In this document: positions 37,553 through 45,602 of the stretch, piece after piece
Numbering within the stretch: the stretch's first letter is position 1
Layout of the letters: every line of letters begins with the position of its first letter
Translations under genes and position numbers: made by a program
DNA from: CAXMMR01 sp963692975
GTDB lineage: Bacteria > Pseudomonadota > Alphaproteobacteria > Acetobacterales > Acetobacteraceae
DNA length: 64,000 nucleotides
Direction of reading: 5' to 3'
Assembly: GCA_963692975.2 (NCBI GenBank)
Contig: CAXMMR010000031.1
Location: 151,307-215,306 of the forward strand
The notes under the pieces: model-generated
What the model was told of the DNA's origin: nothing
Databases searched by the model: none
The model's input: only the letters and a program-made list of their open reading frames with translations

Positions 37553-38431
37553 TTATCGCTTCTGCCGCAGCAGCGCCTCCTGTGCGGTCGAGGCGACCAG
37601 CCGTCCCGCCTGGTCATAGACCAGCCCGCGGGCCAGGCCGACGCCGTGCGAGGCGGAGGGGCTGTCGGCGTCGAACAGCAGCCACTCGTCCGCGCGGGCG
37701 TCGCGATGAAACCAGATCGCGTGGTCGATGCTGCTGATGAACACCCGGCCGAGCTCGGGCAGGGCGGCGGCGTGCGGCATCAGCGCGACGCCGGAGAACC
37801 ACCAGTCGGACAGGTAGGCGAGCATCACCCGATGCGCCGCCGGCTCGTCCGTGGCCACACGGGTCACCCGCATCCAGTAGCGGCGGCGGGCGACGGGTGC
37901 GGCGAACTGCTCGAGATTGGCGGGCAGGATCTCGATCGGGCCGCCAGAGCGGCCGAGGCCGGCGAAGAACGGCGGCAGCTTGGCCGAGCCCGAGCGCAGC
38001 TGCGCGACGACGTCGCCCAACTGGTCCGGCTGTGGCACGTCGGGCATCGGCAAGCCGTGCTCGAAGCCGTCCTCGGGAGCGTGGAACGAGCACTCCAGGT
38101 GCAGGATCGGCAGACCGTTCTGCAGCGCCACCACGCGCCGGCTGGAGAAGCTGCCGCCGTCGCGGGTGCGCTCGACCTCCAGGATCACGCGCCGGGCGGC
38201 GTCACCGGGACGGAGAAAGTAGCCGTGGCAGGAATGCACCGCCCGGCCGTCGACGGTGCCGGTCGCGGCGGCGAGCGCCTGGCCGAAGACCTGGCCGCCA
38301 TACAGCGCGCCGTTCGAGTTGCGCTGGTTGTACTGGCTGCGGAACAGGTTCTCATCGAGCTGCTCGAGGCTGAGCAGGCCGGGCACGTCCTGGCCGTCCC
38401 AGGCGAGCGGCGGGGCGTGGCCCGTCTTCAA
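37553..38431 (-). CDS. tesB: Acyl-CoA thioesterase II
   Basis: 292 residues, double-hotdog TesB family, hydrolysing medium/long acyl-CoA. NQRNSNGALYGGQVFGQAL near the N-terminus, HSCHGYFLRPGD, SFSSRRVVALQNG, and in the second half HAAALPELGRVFISSIDHAIWFH with the catalytic Asp region. The only in-frame start at the right place is TTG 38431; the ATG that once began the gene seems displaced upstream by a 14-bp tandem repeat (see the repeat entry). Encoded 52 bp after a MaoC-type gene on the same strand, so both may act on the same acyl-CoA. Confidence 0.88.
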   Translation of the reverse strand: MKTGHAPPLAWDGQDVPGLLSLEQLDENLFRSQYNQRNSNGALYGGQVFGQALAAATGTVDGRAVHSCHGYFLRPGDAARRVILEVERTRDGGSFSSRRVVALQNGLPILHLECSFHAPEDGFEHGLPMPDVPQPDQLGDVVAQLRSGSAKLPPFFAGLGRSGGPIEILPANLEQFAAPVARRRYWMRVTRVATDEPAAHRVMLAYLSDWWFSGVALMPHAAALPELGRVFISSIDHAIWFHRDARADEWLLFDADSPSASHGVGLARGLVYDQAGRLVASTAQEALLRQKR

Positions 38432-38472
38432 CGAAGCGTCTTCAAGGAAAGGTCTTCAACGAAGGGTCTTCA
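38424..38472 (-). repeat. 14-bp tandem repeat (about 3.5 units) over the tesB start
   Basis: Units read on the minus strand TGAAGACCCTTCGT, TGAAGACCTTTCCT, TGAAGACGCTTCGT, then TGAAGACGGGC. An ATG (38473-38471) opens unit 1 but meets TGA after five codons. Three units equal 42 bp, so that ATG is in frame with the TTG of unit 4; removing three units would give ATG directly joined to the tesB codons. Confidence 0.85.
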
Positions 38473-38483
38473 TCGTGTGGCTT

Positions 38484-39350
38484 TCACGCGAACTCGGCGG
38501 TGCCGCGGTCGAGCACGACCAGGTCGCGCTCGACCACCAGGGCGCGGAAGCGCACCGCCCCCGATCCGGCGCCGTCAGCAGGCTCGAAGAACTCCAGGCG
38601 GATCGTCTCGCCGGGGAACACCGGCCGGCTGAAGCGGGCGAACAGGCCGCGGAAGCGGGTGACGTCGTTGTCGCAATAGGCGGCGAGCACGGCGCGCGCG
38701 GCGATGCCGTAGGTGCAGAGGCCATGCAGGATCGGCTGCTCGAAGCCGGCGCGGCGGGCGAAGTCGGGCTCGGCGTGCAGCGGGTTCCAGTCGCCGCTGA
38801 GACGGTAGAGCAGCGCCTGGTCCGGCCGGGTCGGGATCTCGACCACGCGGCTGGGCGCCGTCTCGCTCGGCAGCGGCTGGGCCGGCTCGACCGCCTCGCC
38901 GAAGCCGCCCTGGCCGCCGTCGCCGCGCAGGAACGCCGTCGAGCGCAGGCTGGCCAGCGTCTGCCCGGTCGCCGCGTCCACCAGGGTGCGGCGGTGGTGC
39001 AGCAGGGCGCCGCGCGCCGCCCCCTTGTCCTCGATGCCGCTCACGCCGCCGAGGGAGCGCATCGCGCCGGCGGGCGGCAGCGGATGGTGGATCACGAGCT
39101 CCTGCTCGGCATGCAGCAGGCGCACCCGGTCGATGCCGAAATCCTGCCGGGCCCACTCGTCGTCATGGCACAGCACGGCGGCGTAGGACGGCACGCAGCA
39201 CAGCTCGCGCTCGTAGACGAAGCGGAGCTCGCCCTCGTCCATCGGGTCCCGGCCATAGCCCAGGCCGAGCGCGTAGAGGATCGTCTCGCGCTTGCCGTAG
39301 CTGCGCTCCACCGGAAGCGCCTTGAACTCGCGGATCTTCTGGACGTCCAT
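38484..39350 (-). CDS. MaoC-like acyl-CoA dehydratase (two-hotdog)
   Basis: 288 residues. N-terminal hotdog of the MaoC_dehydratas_N type and a C-terminal MaoC hotdog with the hydratase 2 signature: YRLSGDWNPLHAEPDFARRA (about 190-210) carries the Asp and His of (R)-specific enoyl-CoA hydratases, followed by PILHGLCTYGIAARAV. It probably hydrates or dehydrates a 3-hydroxyacyl-CoA. ATG 39350 chosen; a GTG one codon earlier is possible. Divergent from the ferredoxin gene and co-directional with tesB. Confidence 0.87.
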   Translation of the reverse strand: MDVQKIREFKALPVERSYGKRETILYALGLGYGRDPMDEGELRFVYERELCCVPSYAAVLCHDDEWARQDFGIDRVRLLHAEQELVIHHPLPPAGAMRSLGGVSGIEDKGAARGALLHHRRTLVDAATGQTLASLRSTAFLRGDGGQGGFGEAVEPAQPLPSETAPSRVVEIPTRPDQALLYRLSGDWNPLHAEPDFARRAGFEQPILHGLCTYGIAARAVLAAYCDNDVTRFRGLFARFSRPVFPGETIRLEFFEPADGAGSGAVRFRALVVERDLVVLDRGTAEFA

Positions 39351-39452
39351 CACGCGGCTGACTCCAACATCTCGCCGTCCGGTTTGCTGCTATCCGGGCT
39401 CGGCGACAACAGTGTAGAGCAGGCCGGCTCTAAGTTGAGGAGATGCTGCGCA

Positions 39453-39773
39453 ATGCCGATGGTGATCGTCGTCGACCGGGCGGGGGAGACAACGGAGGTC
39501 CAGACCACCACAAATCTGAGCGTCATGGAGGTGATCCGCGACGATGGCGGGTTCGACGAGCTGCTCGCGGTGTGCGGCGGCTCGTGCTCGTGCGCGACCT
39601 GCCACGTCTATGTCGACCCGGCCTGGACGGCAGCGACCGGCCCGGCGACGGCGGACGAGGACGACCTGCTCGAAGGCTCGGCGCACCGCCAGGCGAACTC
39701 GCGCCTGTCCTGCCAGATCACCATGACGGCGGCGCTGGACGGGCTGACGGTGACGATTGCGCCTGAGGATTGA
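39453..39773 (+). CDS. [2Fe-2S] ferredoxin (adrenodoxin/putidaredoxin type)
   Basis: 106 residues. Cluster ligands lie in CGGSCSCATCHVYV (C-x5-C-x2-C, with an extra Cys at position 5 of the motif) and the fourth Cys in RLSCQITMT near residue 87. Length and the LSVMEVIRDDG segment fit ferredoxins serving P450s or ring hydroxylases. ATG 39453 has GAGGAG ten bases upstream. No P450 is adjacent, but a ferredoxin reductase sits far upstream at 8227. Confidence 0.93.
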   Translation: MPMVIVVDRAGETTEVQTTTNLSVMEVIRDDGGFDELLAVCGGSCSCATCHVYVDPAWTAATGPATADEDDLLEGSAHRQANSRLSCQITMTAALDGLTVTIAPED

Positions 39774-39780
39774 GGTCAGG

Positions 39781-39895
39781 AAGCGGTTCTTTTTTGAAAG
39801 AAAGAACCAAAAAACTTTTGTCCGATGTTGGTCTTCGGTTCTCGGTCGCTTCATCGGGCTAATAGTTTTTCGCTTCTTTTTTACAAAAAAAAACC
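39781..39895. repeat. A/T-rich compound palindrome, copy 6 (two arms)
   Basis: Between ferredoxin and the next gene, same strand. Arm 1 GGTTCTTTTTTG...GAACC is near-perfect; arm 2 is decayed (GCTTCTTTTTTAC...). Confidence 0.75.
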
Positions 39896-39918
39896 CTGCT
39901 TTACTTGAGGACGAGCAA

Positions 39919-40401
39919 ATGACCATTCGTCTGAGCCGCGGCACCGAGGAGCCGAAGCGGCAGGCGCCGGTGGCGAGCCTCCTGCTGGCGTTCGCCGCGA
40001 CCGTGCCGATGGCGGCGGGCGCGGCCGCGGCACTGGCGCTGCCGCGCCGCGACGCTGACGCCATCGGGCTGCTGACGACGCGCTGGGCCGGTGGGGTGCT
40101 GTGTTTCCTGTCCGGGGTGCGCCGCGGGCTGAGCTTCCGCCAACCCGGCGGCAGCACGCTGGGCGAGGCCGGCACCATGCTCTCGATGTTTCTCGCCGGC
40201 ATCGGGGGCGTGTTGCTGCCGGCAAGCCGCCCGACCGTCGCGGTGCTGATCCTTGGCTATGCGGGCACTGCGGTGGGAGACGTGCGGGCGGCGCGCGAGG
40301 CGGAGGCGCCGCGATATTTTGCCCGGCTGCGGCCGGTGCAGATGATCGTGCCGCTGGCGAGCCTTGCGGTGCTGCTGGCGCGAGGTCGGAAACAGGGCTG
40401 A
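39919..40401 (+). CDS. Small integral membrane protein, DUF3429-like
   Basis: 160 residues with four to five hydrophobic segments (VASLLLAFAATVPMAAG, GEAGTMLSMFLAGIGGVLL, VAVLILGYAGTAVGD, and a C-terminal one). The segment CFLSGVRRGLSFRQ resembles the central motif of DUF3429 inner-membrane proteins. No function is known for that family. ATG 39919 has GAGGA nearby; the frame continues upstream through the A/T-rich repeat, which I exclude. Confidence 0.7.
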   Translation: MTIRLSRGTEEPKRQAPVASLLLAFAATVPMAAGAAAALALPRRDADAIGLLTTRWAGGVLCFLSGVRRGLSFRQPGGSTLGEAGTMLSMFLAGIGGVLLPASRPTVAVLILGYAGTAVGDVRAAREAEAPRYFARLRPVQMIVPLASLAVLLARGRKQG

Positions 40402-40536
40402 TGCATCAGCTGATGAGCTGACGATCCGGGATGGCTGGTGACGGCTGCGTGAGTGCGGGCGGTCCGTTGTCGATGTCGGCTGGAACCCAATCGCTTGTAC
40501 GGCGCTGTCAGCCGACACGAAACAGGAGCGTTTCAA

Positions 40537-40860
40537 ATGCCGCAATTCGATGCCACCATCAAGCACCTCAAGGACGGCGTGAAGGGCTTCACCGTCAGCG
40601 CCGCCGTGAAGAACATCGAGGGCTGGGAAGCCACGCTGCAGAAGGTCGAGGCGCCCGGCGTCAAGACGATCCTGCACGACCTCGAGAGCCTCAAGAAGCA
40701 CCTGCATGCCGACCCGATCAACGGCGAGCAGATCAAGAAGCTGGTGCTGAAGCTCGGCAAGGAGACGGTGACAATCGCCGGCAAGTCCGACAGCAAGAAC
40801 GCCGAGAAGATCAAGGCGCTCGGCGAGGCGCTCGAGCAGGGCGCCAGCGCCGAGGCGTGA
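40537..40860 (+). CDS. Small hypothetical cytoplasmic protein
   Basis: 107 residues, Lys-rich and acidic, probably soluble. CAGGAG stands eight bases before the ATG, so expression is likely. It contains VKNIEGWEATLQKVE, then ETVTIAGKSDSKNAEKIKA, alternating strand/helix predictions. I do not recognise the family. Flanked by the membrane protein and a repeat-rich 740-bp gap. Confidence 0.65.
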   Translation: MPQFDATIKHLKDGVKGFTVSAAVKNIEGWEATLQKVEAPGVKTILHDLESLKKHLHADPINGEQIKKLVLKLGKETVTIAGKSDSKNAEKIKALGEALEQGASAEA

Positions 40861-40940
40861 CGCTGCAGGACGGTCAGGGCTCGCCCTGACCGGGTGACCC
40901 TCGCGCCGCCACTCGAGCCTGGCCGTTAAGCACGAATATC

Positions 40941-40997
40941 GACTGGATTACAAAGGCTTCGCCTTTAATGGGGTCCAGGGGCAAGGCCCCTGGCCTT
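40941..40997. repeat. GC-rich compound palindrome, copy 8 (half)
   Basis: AAAGGC/GCCTTT then CCAGGGGC/GCCCCTGG, ending GGCCTT. A decayed hairpin GGTCAGGG/CCCTGACC at about 40871-40891 may be the remains of its other half and lies right after the stop of the hypothetical gene. Confidence 0.8.
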
Positions 40998-41159
40998 CCT
41001 TCGCTACTATCATCCGCCAGCTGACTGACTGCCTGACACTGTGGGCGTGTCTTCGTCGTCGCGTGAGCCGCTGCTGATCCTGCCGGCTTCCCGCCGGATG
41101 CGATGAGTTTTGCGTCCCGAACCACGCTATCGCTGCTGGGCGCCTATCTGTTCTCGTTC

Positions 41160-41400
41160 TACATCCCAGTTCGACAGCGCCTCGACGGTTGGCATCTGTG
41201 TGGCCATCGCTGGGCCATGTCGAAAGCGTCGCCGCCGGCATCAACTCGGGGAGCTACGCGCCGGGCACGCTCAGACTCGCCTCGGTGGACCCGGTGTTCA
41301 CCTGGGTGCGGCTGGCGCAGCGCATCCCAGTGCACACTCATATCGAAACCGTGCCGGCGGGCGTGATCCTGGCCGCGAGGATGACGGCGACGGCCCTTGG
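41160..41400 (+). pseudogene. Remnant of an HlyD/AaeA-type efflux adaptor
   Basis: In one frame (41216-41394) the translation reads HVESVAAGINSG...SVDPVFTWVRLAQRIPVHT...VPAGVILAARMTATAL. FTWVRLAQRIPV is a strong signature of the C-terminal half of AaeA/EmrA-like inner-membrane adaptors. Upstream pieces continue in other frames, there is no start, and the segment is only ~80 codons against ~300 for the family. It is a decayed fragment, flanked on both sides by half copies of the GC-rich palindrome (40941 and 41455). The rest of the 40861-41598 gap holds only these repeats. Confidence 0.6.
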
Positions 41401-41454
41401 ATCCCGTCCTGTTCCTTATTTATGGTTGTCCGCTTGTGGGCCTTGCTTCCTTAT

Positions 41455-41510
41455 GAATGGATTTTAAAGGCTTCGCCTTAATGGGGTCCAGGGGCAAAGC
41501 CCCTGGCCTT
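41455..41510. repeat. GC-rich compound palindrome, copy 9 (half)
   Basis: AAAGGC/GCCTT(T) and CCAGGGGC/GCCCCTGG ending GGCCTT, nearly identical in order to copies 8 and 10. One T of the AAAGGC palindrome is missing. Confidence 0.82.
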
Positions 41511-41598
41511 CCTAGAAATGCTCTCGAAAGCATGATCGGCCCGCTTGCGACCGTGCGGGCGCGGCAACGTTGTGCGCCGCAAAACACAGGAGCAGCCA

Positions 41599-42501
41599 AT
41601 GGCACTGACCCGCAACCAATACGAGATGCAGGATCCGACGACGCAGTATCCGACGCCGAAATTCGACGAGCAGCCGCAATCGGCTCCGGGCCTCGCGCGC
41701 GACATGACGCCCTCGCCGGACCATGGCGAGGCCAGCTATCAGGGCTTTGGCCGCCTGCGCGGCCGCCGCGCCGTGATCACCGGCGCCGATAGCGGCATCG
41801 GCCGGGCAGTTGCCATCGCCTTCGCCCGCGAGGGCGCGGACGTCGTGCTGAACTACCTGCCGAGCGAGGAGCCGGACGCGCGGGAGGTGATGCAGCTCGT
41901 CGAGGCGGCCGGCGTGCGCGCTGTCGCCATGCCTGGCGACATCGGCGACGAGCAGTTCTGCTCCCGGCTGATCGAGACCGCCCGCGAGCGGCTCGGCGGC
42001 ATCGACATCCTGGCGCTGATCGCCGGCAAGCAGACGGCGGTGAAGACCATCGCCGAGCTCACGACCGAGCAGCTCGAGGCGACCTTCCGCACCAACGTGT
42101 ACTCCATGTTCTGGCTGTGCAAGGCGGCGATCCCGCATATGCCGCCGGGCGCCACGATCATCAACACGACCTCTATCCAGGGCTACCAGCCGTCGCAGAC
42201 GCTGCTCGACTACGCGGCGACCAAGGCGGCGATCGTCAGCTTCACCCATTCGCTGGCCAAGCAGGTCGCCGAGAAGGGCATCCGGGTGAATGCGGTGGCG
42301 CCGGGGCCGTTCTGGACGCCGCTGCAGACGAGCGGCGGCCAGCCGCAGGAGAAGATCCCGGATTTCGGCTCGATGGTGCCGCTCAAGCGGCCCGGGCAGC
42401 CGGCCGAGTGCGCGCCGATCTACGTGCTGCTCGCCTCGCAGGAGAGCAGCTTCGTCACCGGCGAGGTCTATGGCGTCACCGGCGGCAACCACCTGCCGTG
42501 A
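41599..42501 (+). CDS. SDR oxidoreductase (YghA/general stress protein 39 type)
   Basis: 300 residues. A ~50-residue N-terminal extension (PTTQYPTPKFDEQPQ) precedes the fold, as in the YghA/YdaD group. TGADSGIGRAVAIAFA is the cofactor site; Ser in INTTSIQGY and YxxxK in DYAATKAAIVSF (about 200) form the active site; the C-terminal GEVYGVTGGNHLP is typical. CAGGAG lies just before ATG 41599. Its TGA overlaps a GTG that may begin the GH15 gene. Substrate is unknown. Confidence 0.92.
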   Translation: MALTRNQYEMQDPTTQYPTPKFDEQPQSAPGLARDMTPSPDHGEASYQGFGRLRGRRAVITGADSGIGRAVAIAFAREGADVVLNYLPSEEPDAREVMQLVEAAGVRAVAMPGDIGDEQFCSRLIETARERLGGIDILALIAGKQTAVKTIAELTTEQLEATFRTNVYSMFWLCKAAIPHMPPGATIINTTSIQGYQPSQTLLDYAATKAAIVSFTHSLAKQVAEKGIRVNAVAPGPFWTPLQTSGGQPQEKIPDFGSMVPLKRPGQPAECAPIYVLLASQESSFVTGEVYGVTGGNHLP

Positions 42502-44286
42502 GCCAAGACCGCCGAGCGGCAGGATGGATTTCTGCCGCTCGGGCAGTACGCCGCGCTGGGCGACGGGCGGTCCGTCGCCCTCGTCGGCGCGGACGGCTCG
42601 GTCGACTGGTGGTGCGTGCCGAACATGGACAGCGTGCCGCTGTTCGACCGGCTGCTCGATCCGGAGGATGGCGGCCGGTTCGAGCTCGGGCCGGTGCAGC
42701 CGTTCACCGTCGAGCGGCGCTACCGGCCGGACAGCAACGTGCTGGAGCAGGTGTTCAGTACCGCCTCGGGCGTCGCCCGGGTCACCGACTCGCTCAACAG
42801 CGGCATCTCCGGCCGGCTGCCCTGGAGCGAGCTGGCGCGGCGCGTCGAGGGGCTGCAAGGCGCGATCGAGTTCGGCATCGTCGTGCGGCCCGGCCGGCGC
42901 CTTGGCCAGGCGACGCCCTGGCACGAGGACAGCGCCAATGGCGTGGTGATGCATGTGGACGGCGTCATATCGGCGTTCCGCCATGACGGCAGCCTGACGA
43001 TCACGCGGCGCAGCGATGGCCAGGTGGCGGCCAGCCTGACCACGAGCGCCGGGTCACGCCACGTCGTCGCGCTGCTCGCCTCGGCCGACGAGCCGCTGAT
43101 CCTGCCCTCCATGCAGGCAATTGACGCCCGCATCGACCGCTCCGACCAGGCCTGGCGAGAGTGGGCGGGCAATTTACACTATGACGGGCGCTACGCCGCG
43201 GCGGTGACGCGCAGCGCGCTGGCGCTCAAGCTGCTGCTGTTCTCGCCGTCCGGCGCCATTGCCGCGGCGGCGACCAACTCGCTGCCCGAGCGCATCGGCG
43301 GCGACAAGAATTACGACTATCGCTACGCCTGGGTGCGCGACGTCAGCTACACCATCAAGTCGTTCCTGCGGGTCGGCGCGGTGGAGGAGGCCAAGGCGGC
43401 GTTCTCCTGGATGATCGCGACGGTGCGGCGGCACCCGGGGCATCTGCGCACGATGTATGCGCTCGACGGCAGCCTCGCGCCCGAGCAGGTCAAGCTGGAC
43501 CTGCCGGGCTACCGCGGCAGCACGCCGGTGCTGCAGGGCAACATGGCGCGCGAGCAGGTGCAGCTCGGCGCGTTCGGCGACGTGATGGAAACCGCGGCGC
43601 TGTTCGTCTCCGGCGGCCACGTGCTCGACCTGGTGACGCGCCGGCTGCTCGCCGAGCTCGCCGACCGCTGCGCCGACGTCTGGCTGAACAAGGATGCCGG
43701 GATCTGGGAGCTGCAGCAGACCGAGCACTACACCTTCTCCAAGATCGGCTGCTGGACCGCGCTCGACCGCGCCTACAGCCTCGCCAAGGCGGGGCAAATC
43801 GACACCAGCCACGCCGACCGCTGGGCGCGCGAACGCGACCGCATCCGCGACTGGATCGATGCGCATTGCTGGTCGGAGGCCAAGCAGAGCTACACCCTGC
43901 ACGCCGGCACCGAGCGGCTCGACGCGGCGCTGCTGCTCGCGCCGCGGTTCGGCTTCGTCCGCCGCGACCGCCTGGCGCTGACCCGCGACGCCGTGCAGCG
44001 CGAGCTCGGCAGCGGCCCGCTGATCTATCGCTACTCCGGGATGCGCGAGGAGGAGGGCAGCTTCCTGTGCTGCGCGTTCTGGCTGGTCGAAGCCTATGCG
44101 CTGCTCGGCGAGCAGGCAGCGGCCATACGGCAGATGAACGCGCTGCTGGAGACGGTCGGCGGCAACCTCGGGCTGCTCAACGAGCAGATGGACCCGGCGG
44201 ACAAGGCGATGCTCGGCAACGTGCCGCAGGCGCTGAGCCATCTGGCCCTGATTGGGGCGGCAATCGCGATCGAGGAGGCGAAGTAG
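42498..44286 (+). CDS. GH15 glucoamylase/trehalase-like enzyme, start region frameshifted
   Basis: About 590 residues. Conserved start GQYAALGDGRSVALVGADG then VDWWCVPNMDS; RYAWVRDVSYTIKSFLR; acid residue region GIWELQQTEHYTFSKIGCW near residue 405; YSGMREEEGSF near the end. Bacterial GH15 enzymes cleave alpha-glucans or trehalose in the cytoplasm. The conserved frame is open from 42502, directly after the SDR stop, but has no ATG/GTG/TTG before the domain; the first in-frame ATG (42616) would remove ~30 conserved residues. A GTG at 42498 (GTGA overlap with the SDR stop) would fit if one base near 42520 is extra. Sequence error or real frameshift cannot be separated here. Confidence 0.82.
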
Positions 44287-44288
44287 GG

Positions 44289-44330
44289 AAGCGCTTCTTT
44301 TTTGAAAAAAAGAAGCAAAAAACTTTTGCT
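44289..44330. repeat. A/T-rich palindrome, single arm
   Basis: GCTTCTTTTTTG...GAAGC followed by AAAAAACTTTTG, just 3' of the GH15 gene. The partner arm is absent. Confidence 0.75.
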
Positions 44331-44348
44331 CGTTAGTATGCTACGGCC

Positions 44349-44543
44349 GTGAGCAATTCAGCTGACGATCGCCGCATTCCGAAAATGCCGCCGGAGGCAG
44401 CGCAGGAGATTGCGCATGGCTGGAAGTGGTTGGCGAAGAGCTATACGCAAGCTGGCATGTTGCAAGATGCTACCCGCGCGGAGCGGGACAGTCAGTGGTG
44501 GCTGACGTACTCGATATCGCTTGCGCAGACGGAAAAAGAGTAG
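44349..44543 (+). CDS. Small hypothetical protein
   Basis: 64 residues from a GTG start. The segment EIAHGWKWLAKSYTQAGML looks like an amphipathic helix; RDSQWWLTYSISLAQTE ends it. No family recognised and no clear ribosome site. It stands between two repeats near the join. Coding status is uncertain. Confidence 0.45.
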   Translation: MSNSADDRRIPKMPPEAAQEIAHGWKWLAKSYTQAGMLQDATRAERDSQWWLTYSISLAQTEKE

Positions 44544-45602
44544 TTGCACGTTACGCTGATGAATGGATTTTAAAGGCTTCGCCTTTAATGGGGTCCAGGG
44601 GCGATGCCCCTGGCCTTGCTTTCTACGCTTCGCCTTCCACTGCCCGATAGCCAAGCCGTGAGGCAGTCTGGATGATCTCCGTGCCGGCGGGGCCGAGCTT
44701 GCGGCGGAGCAGGCCGACGAAGACGCGCAGATACTGCACGTCCTCGGCGTGGCCGTCACGCGTTCGAGTGCCCGGCGCACGTGCACGCGCACCATCTCGC
44801 GCTTATACGGTCCCGACCCGCGCAGATCGCCGATCGGTTCCACTTCCGCCGCGGCGGCATCGCCCGCTTCGGCGAACGCTTTCGATGTCGGGACGATGCC
44901 GGTGACGGCGGCTTCGGCTGCGATCATCCGGGTCGGGTGATCGGTGGCACCGCCGACGGCGATGCGCGCCTCGACGATCGTCTCGCCCTCGCGGCGCACC
45001 CAAACGGCAACGCCGACCGACGGCCAATCGTCGTTCGAGAGTGCGGTGAATTTTGCATATGCCGCGCGCGAACCGGCCGGTTGCGTGGGGATGTGTACGT
45101 CGACGATCAGTTCGTCGCCCGCAAGCGAGGTTTCATAGTAGCCCGTGATCAGGCCGGCGACGTCGATCCAGCGTTCGCCGCGCGGAGAAACGGCGCGAAC
45201 GCGCGCACCGAGCGTGACCAAGATCGCCGGCAGATCCATGTGCGGATCGCCGTGGGCGAGATGACCGCCGAGCGTCGCCACGTTGCGAACGCGGACGTTC
45301 GAGAGCGTGTGCAACGCGCGCGCGAGCACCGGCTCGGAAATCGCGAGCACCGGTGAGCGTTCGAGTTCGGTGAGCGTCGTCATCGCGCCGATGCGCAAGC
45401 TGCCGTCGGCTTCGACGTGCACGCCGCGCAGATCGCCGTGGAGGCGACGCAAACTGATGAGCCGGACCGGCTTAAAGATGTGCGACTGCACCATCAGCGA
45501 GAGCGCGGTGCCGCCGGCAATCGCGCGCACGCCGTAATCGTCGGGATCCAGCATCCCGATTGCTTCATCGAGCGAAGCCGGTTCGAGAAGCTCGAAACTC
45601 AT
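44358..45602 (-). CDS. coxM: FAD-binding subunit of molybdenum hydroxylase (CoxM-like), 3' end chimeric
   Basis: The open frame is 414 codons, but only the first ~282 (45602 to ~44,757) are native. They form the medium subunit of an aerobic CO-dehydrogenase/xanthine-dehydrogenase-type enzyme: FELLEPASLDEAIGML, the FAD loop AIAGGTALSLMVQSHI (about 28), NVRVRNVATLGGHLAHGDPH (about 100) with the second flavin site, and the family C-terminus GPYKREMVRVHVRRALE. After that the frame reads nonsense through the kdpE tail and a repeat. It overlaps the CoxG gene by 4 bp. The small [2Fe-2S] and large Mo subunits expected downstream are lost at the join. Confidence 0.8.
   Translation of the reverse strand: MSFELLEPASLDEAIGMLDPDDYGVRAIAGGTALSLMVQSHIFKPVRLISLRRLHGDLRGVHVEADGSLRIGAMTTLTELERSPVLAISEPVLARALHTLSNVRVRNVATLGGHLAHGDPHMDLPAILVTLGARVRAVSPRGERWIDVAGLITGYYETSLAGDELIVDVHIPTQPAGSRAAYAKFTALSNDDWPSVGVAVWVRREGETIVEARIAVGGATDHPTRMIAAEAAVTGIVPTSKAFAEAGDAAAAEVEPIGDLRGSGPYKREMVRVHVRRALERVTATPRTCSICASSSACSAASSAPPARRSSRLPHGLAIGQWKAKRRKQGQGHRPWTPLKAKPLKSIHQRNVQLLFFRLRKRYRVRQPPLTVPLRAGSILQHASLRIALRQPLPAMRNLLRCLRRHFRNAAIVS
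44561..44617. repeat. GC-rich compound palindrome, copy 10 (half)
   Basis: AAAGGC/GCCTTT then CCAGGGGC/GCCCCTGG ending GGCCTT. This is the last copy of either repeat family; none occurs to the right. Confidence 0.82.
44623..44754 (-). CDS. kdpE: Response regulator C-terminus, KdpE-like (truncated by the join)
   Basis: About 44 residues ending in a TAG at 44623. The translation GHAEDVQYLRVFVGLLRRK, then GTEIIQTASRLGYRAVE, is the recognition helix and wing of an OmpR/PhoB-type DNA-binding domain, closest to KdpE (the QYLRV.VG.LR.K pattern). The rest, including the receiver domain, is missing: the upstream sequence switches within a few bases to an unrelated FAD-subunit gene in another frame. 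This is one of the two broken genes that define the junction. Confidence 0.72.
   Translation of the reverse strand, partial: GHAEDVQYLRVFVGLLRRKLGPAGTEIIQTASRLGYRAVEGEA
44745..44765. other. Junction between two unrelated sequence blocks
   Basis: On the minus strand the FAD-subunit homology runs through RRALERVT (to about 44,757) and KdpE homology begins at GHAEDVQ (about 44,754) in a different frame. Left of this point are the repeats and alphaproteobacterial genes; right of it neither. Most likely an assembly misjoin; a recent recombination is possible. Confidence 0.75.

Noticed and set aside
38456..38725. 89-codon minus-strand frame overlapping the end of the MaoC-like gene and containing the ATG of the tandem repeat
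   Set aside because: It is an alternative frame of the MaoC-like gene; the MaoC frame carries the conserved family sequence to its own stop.
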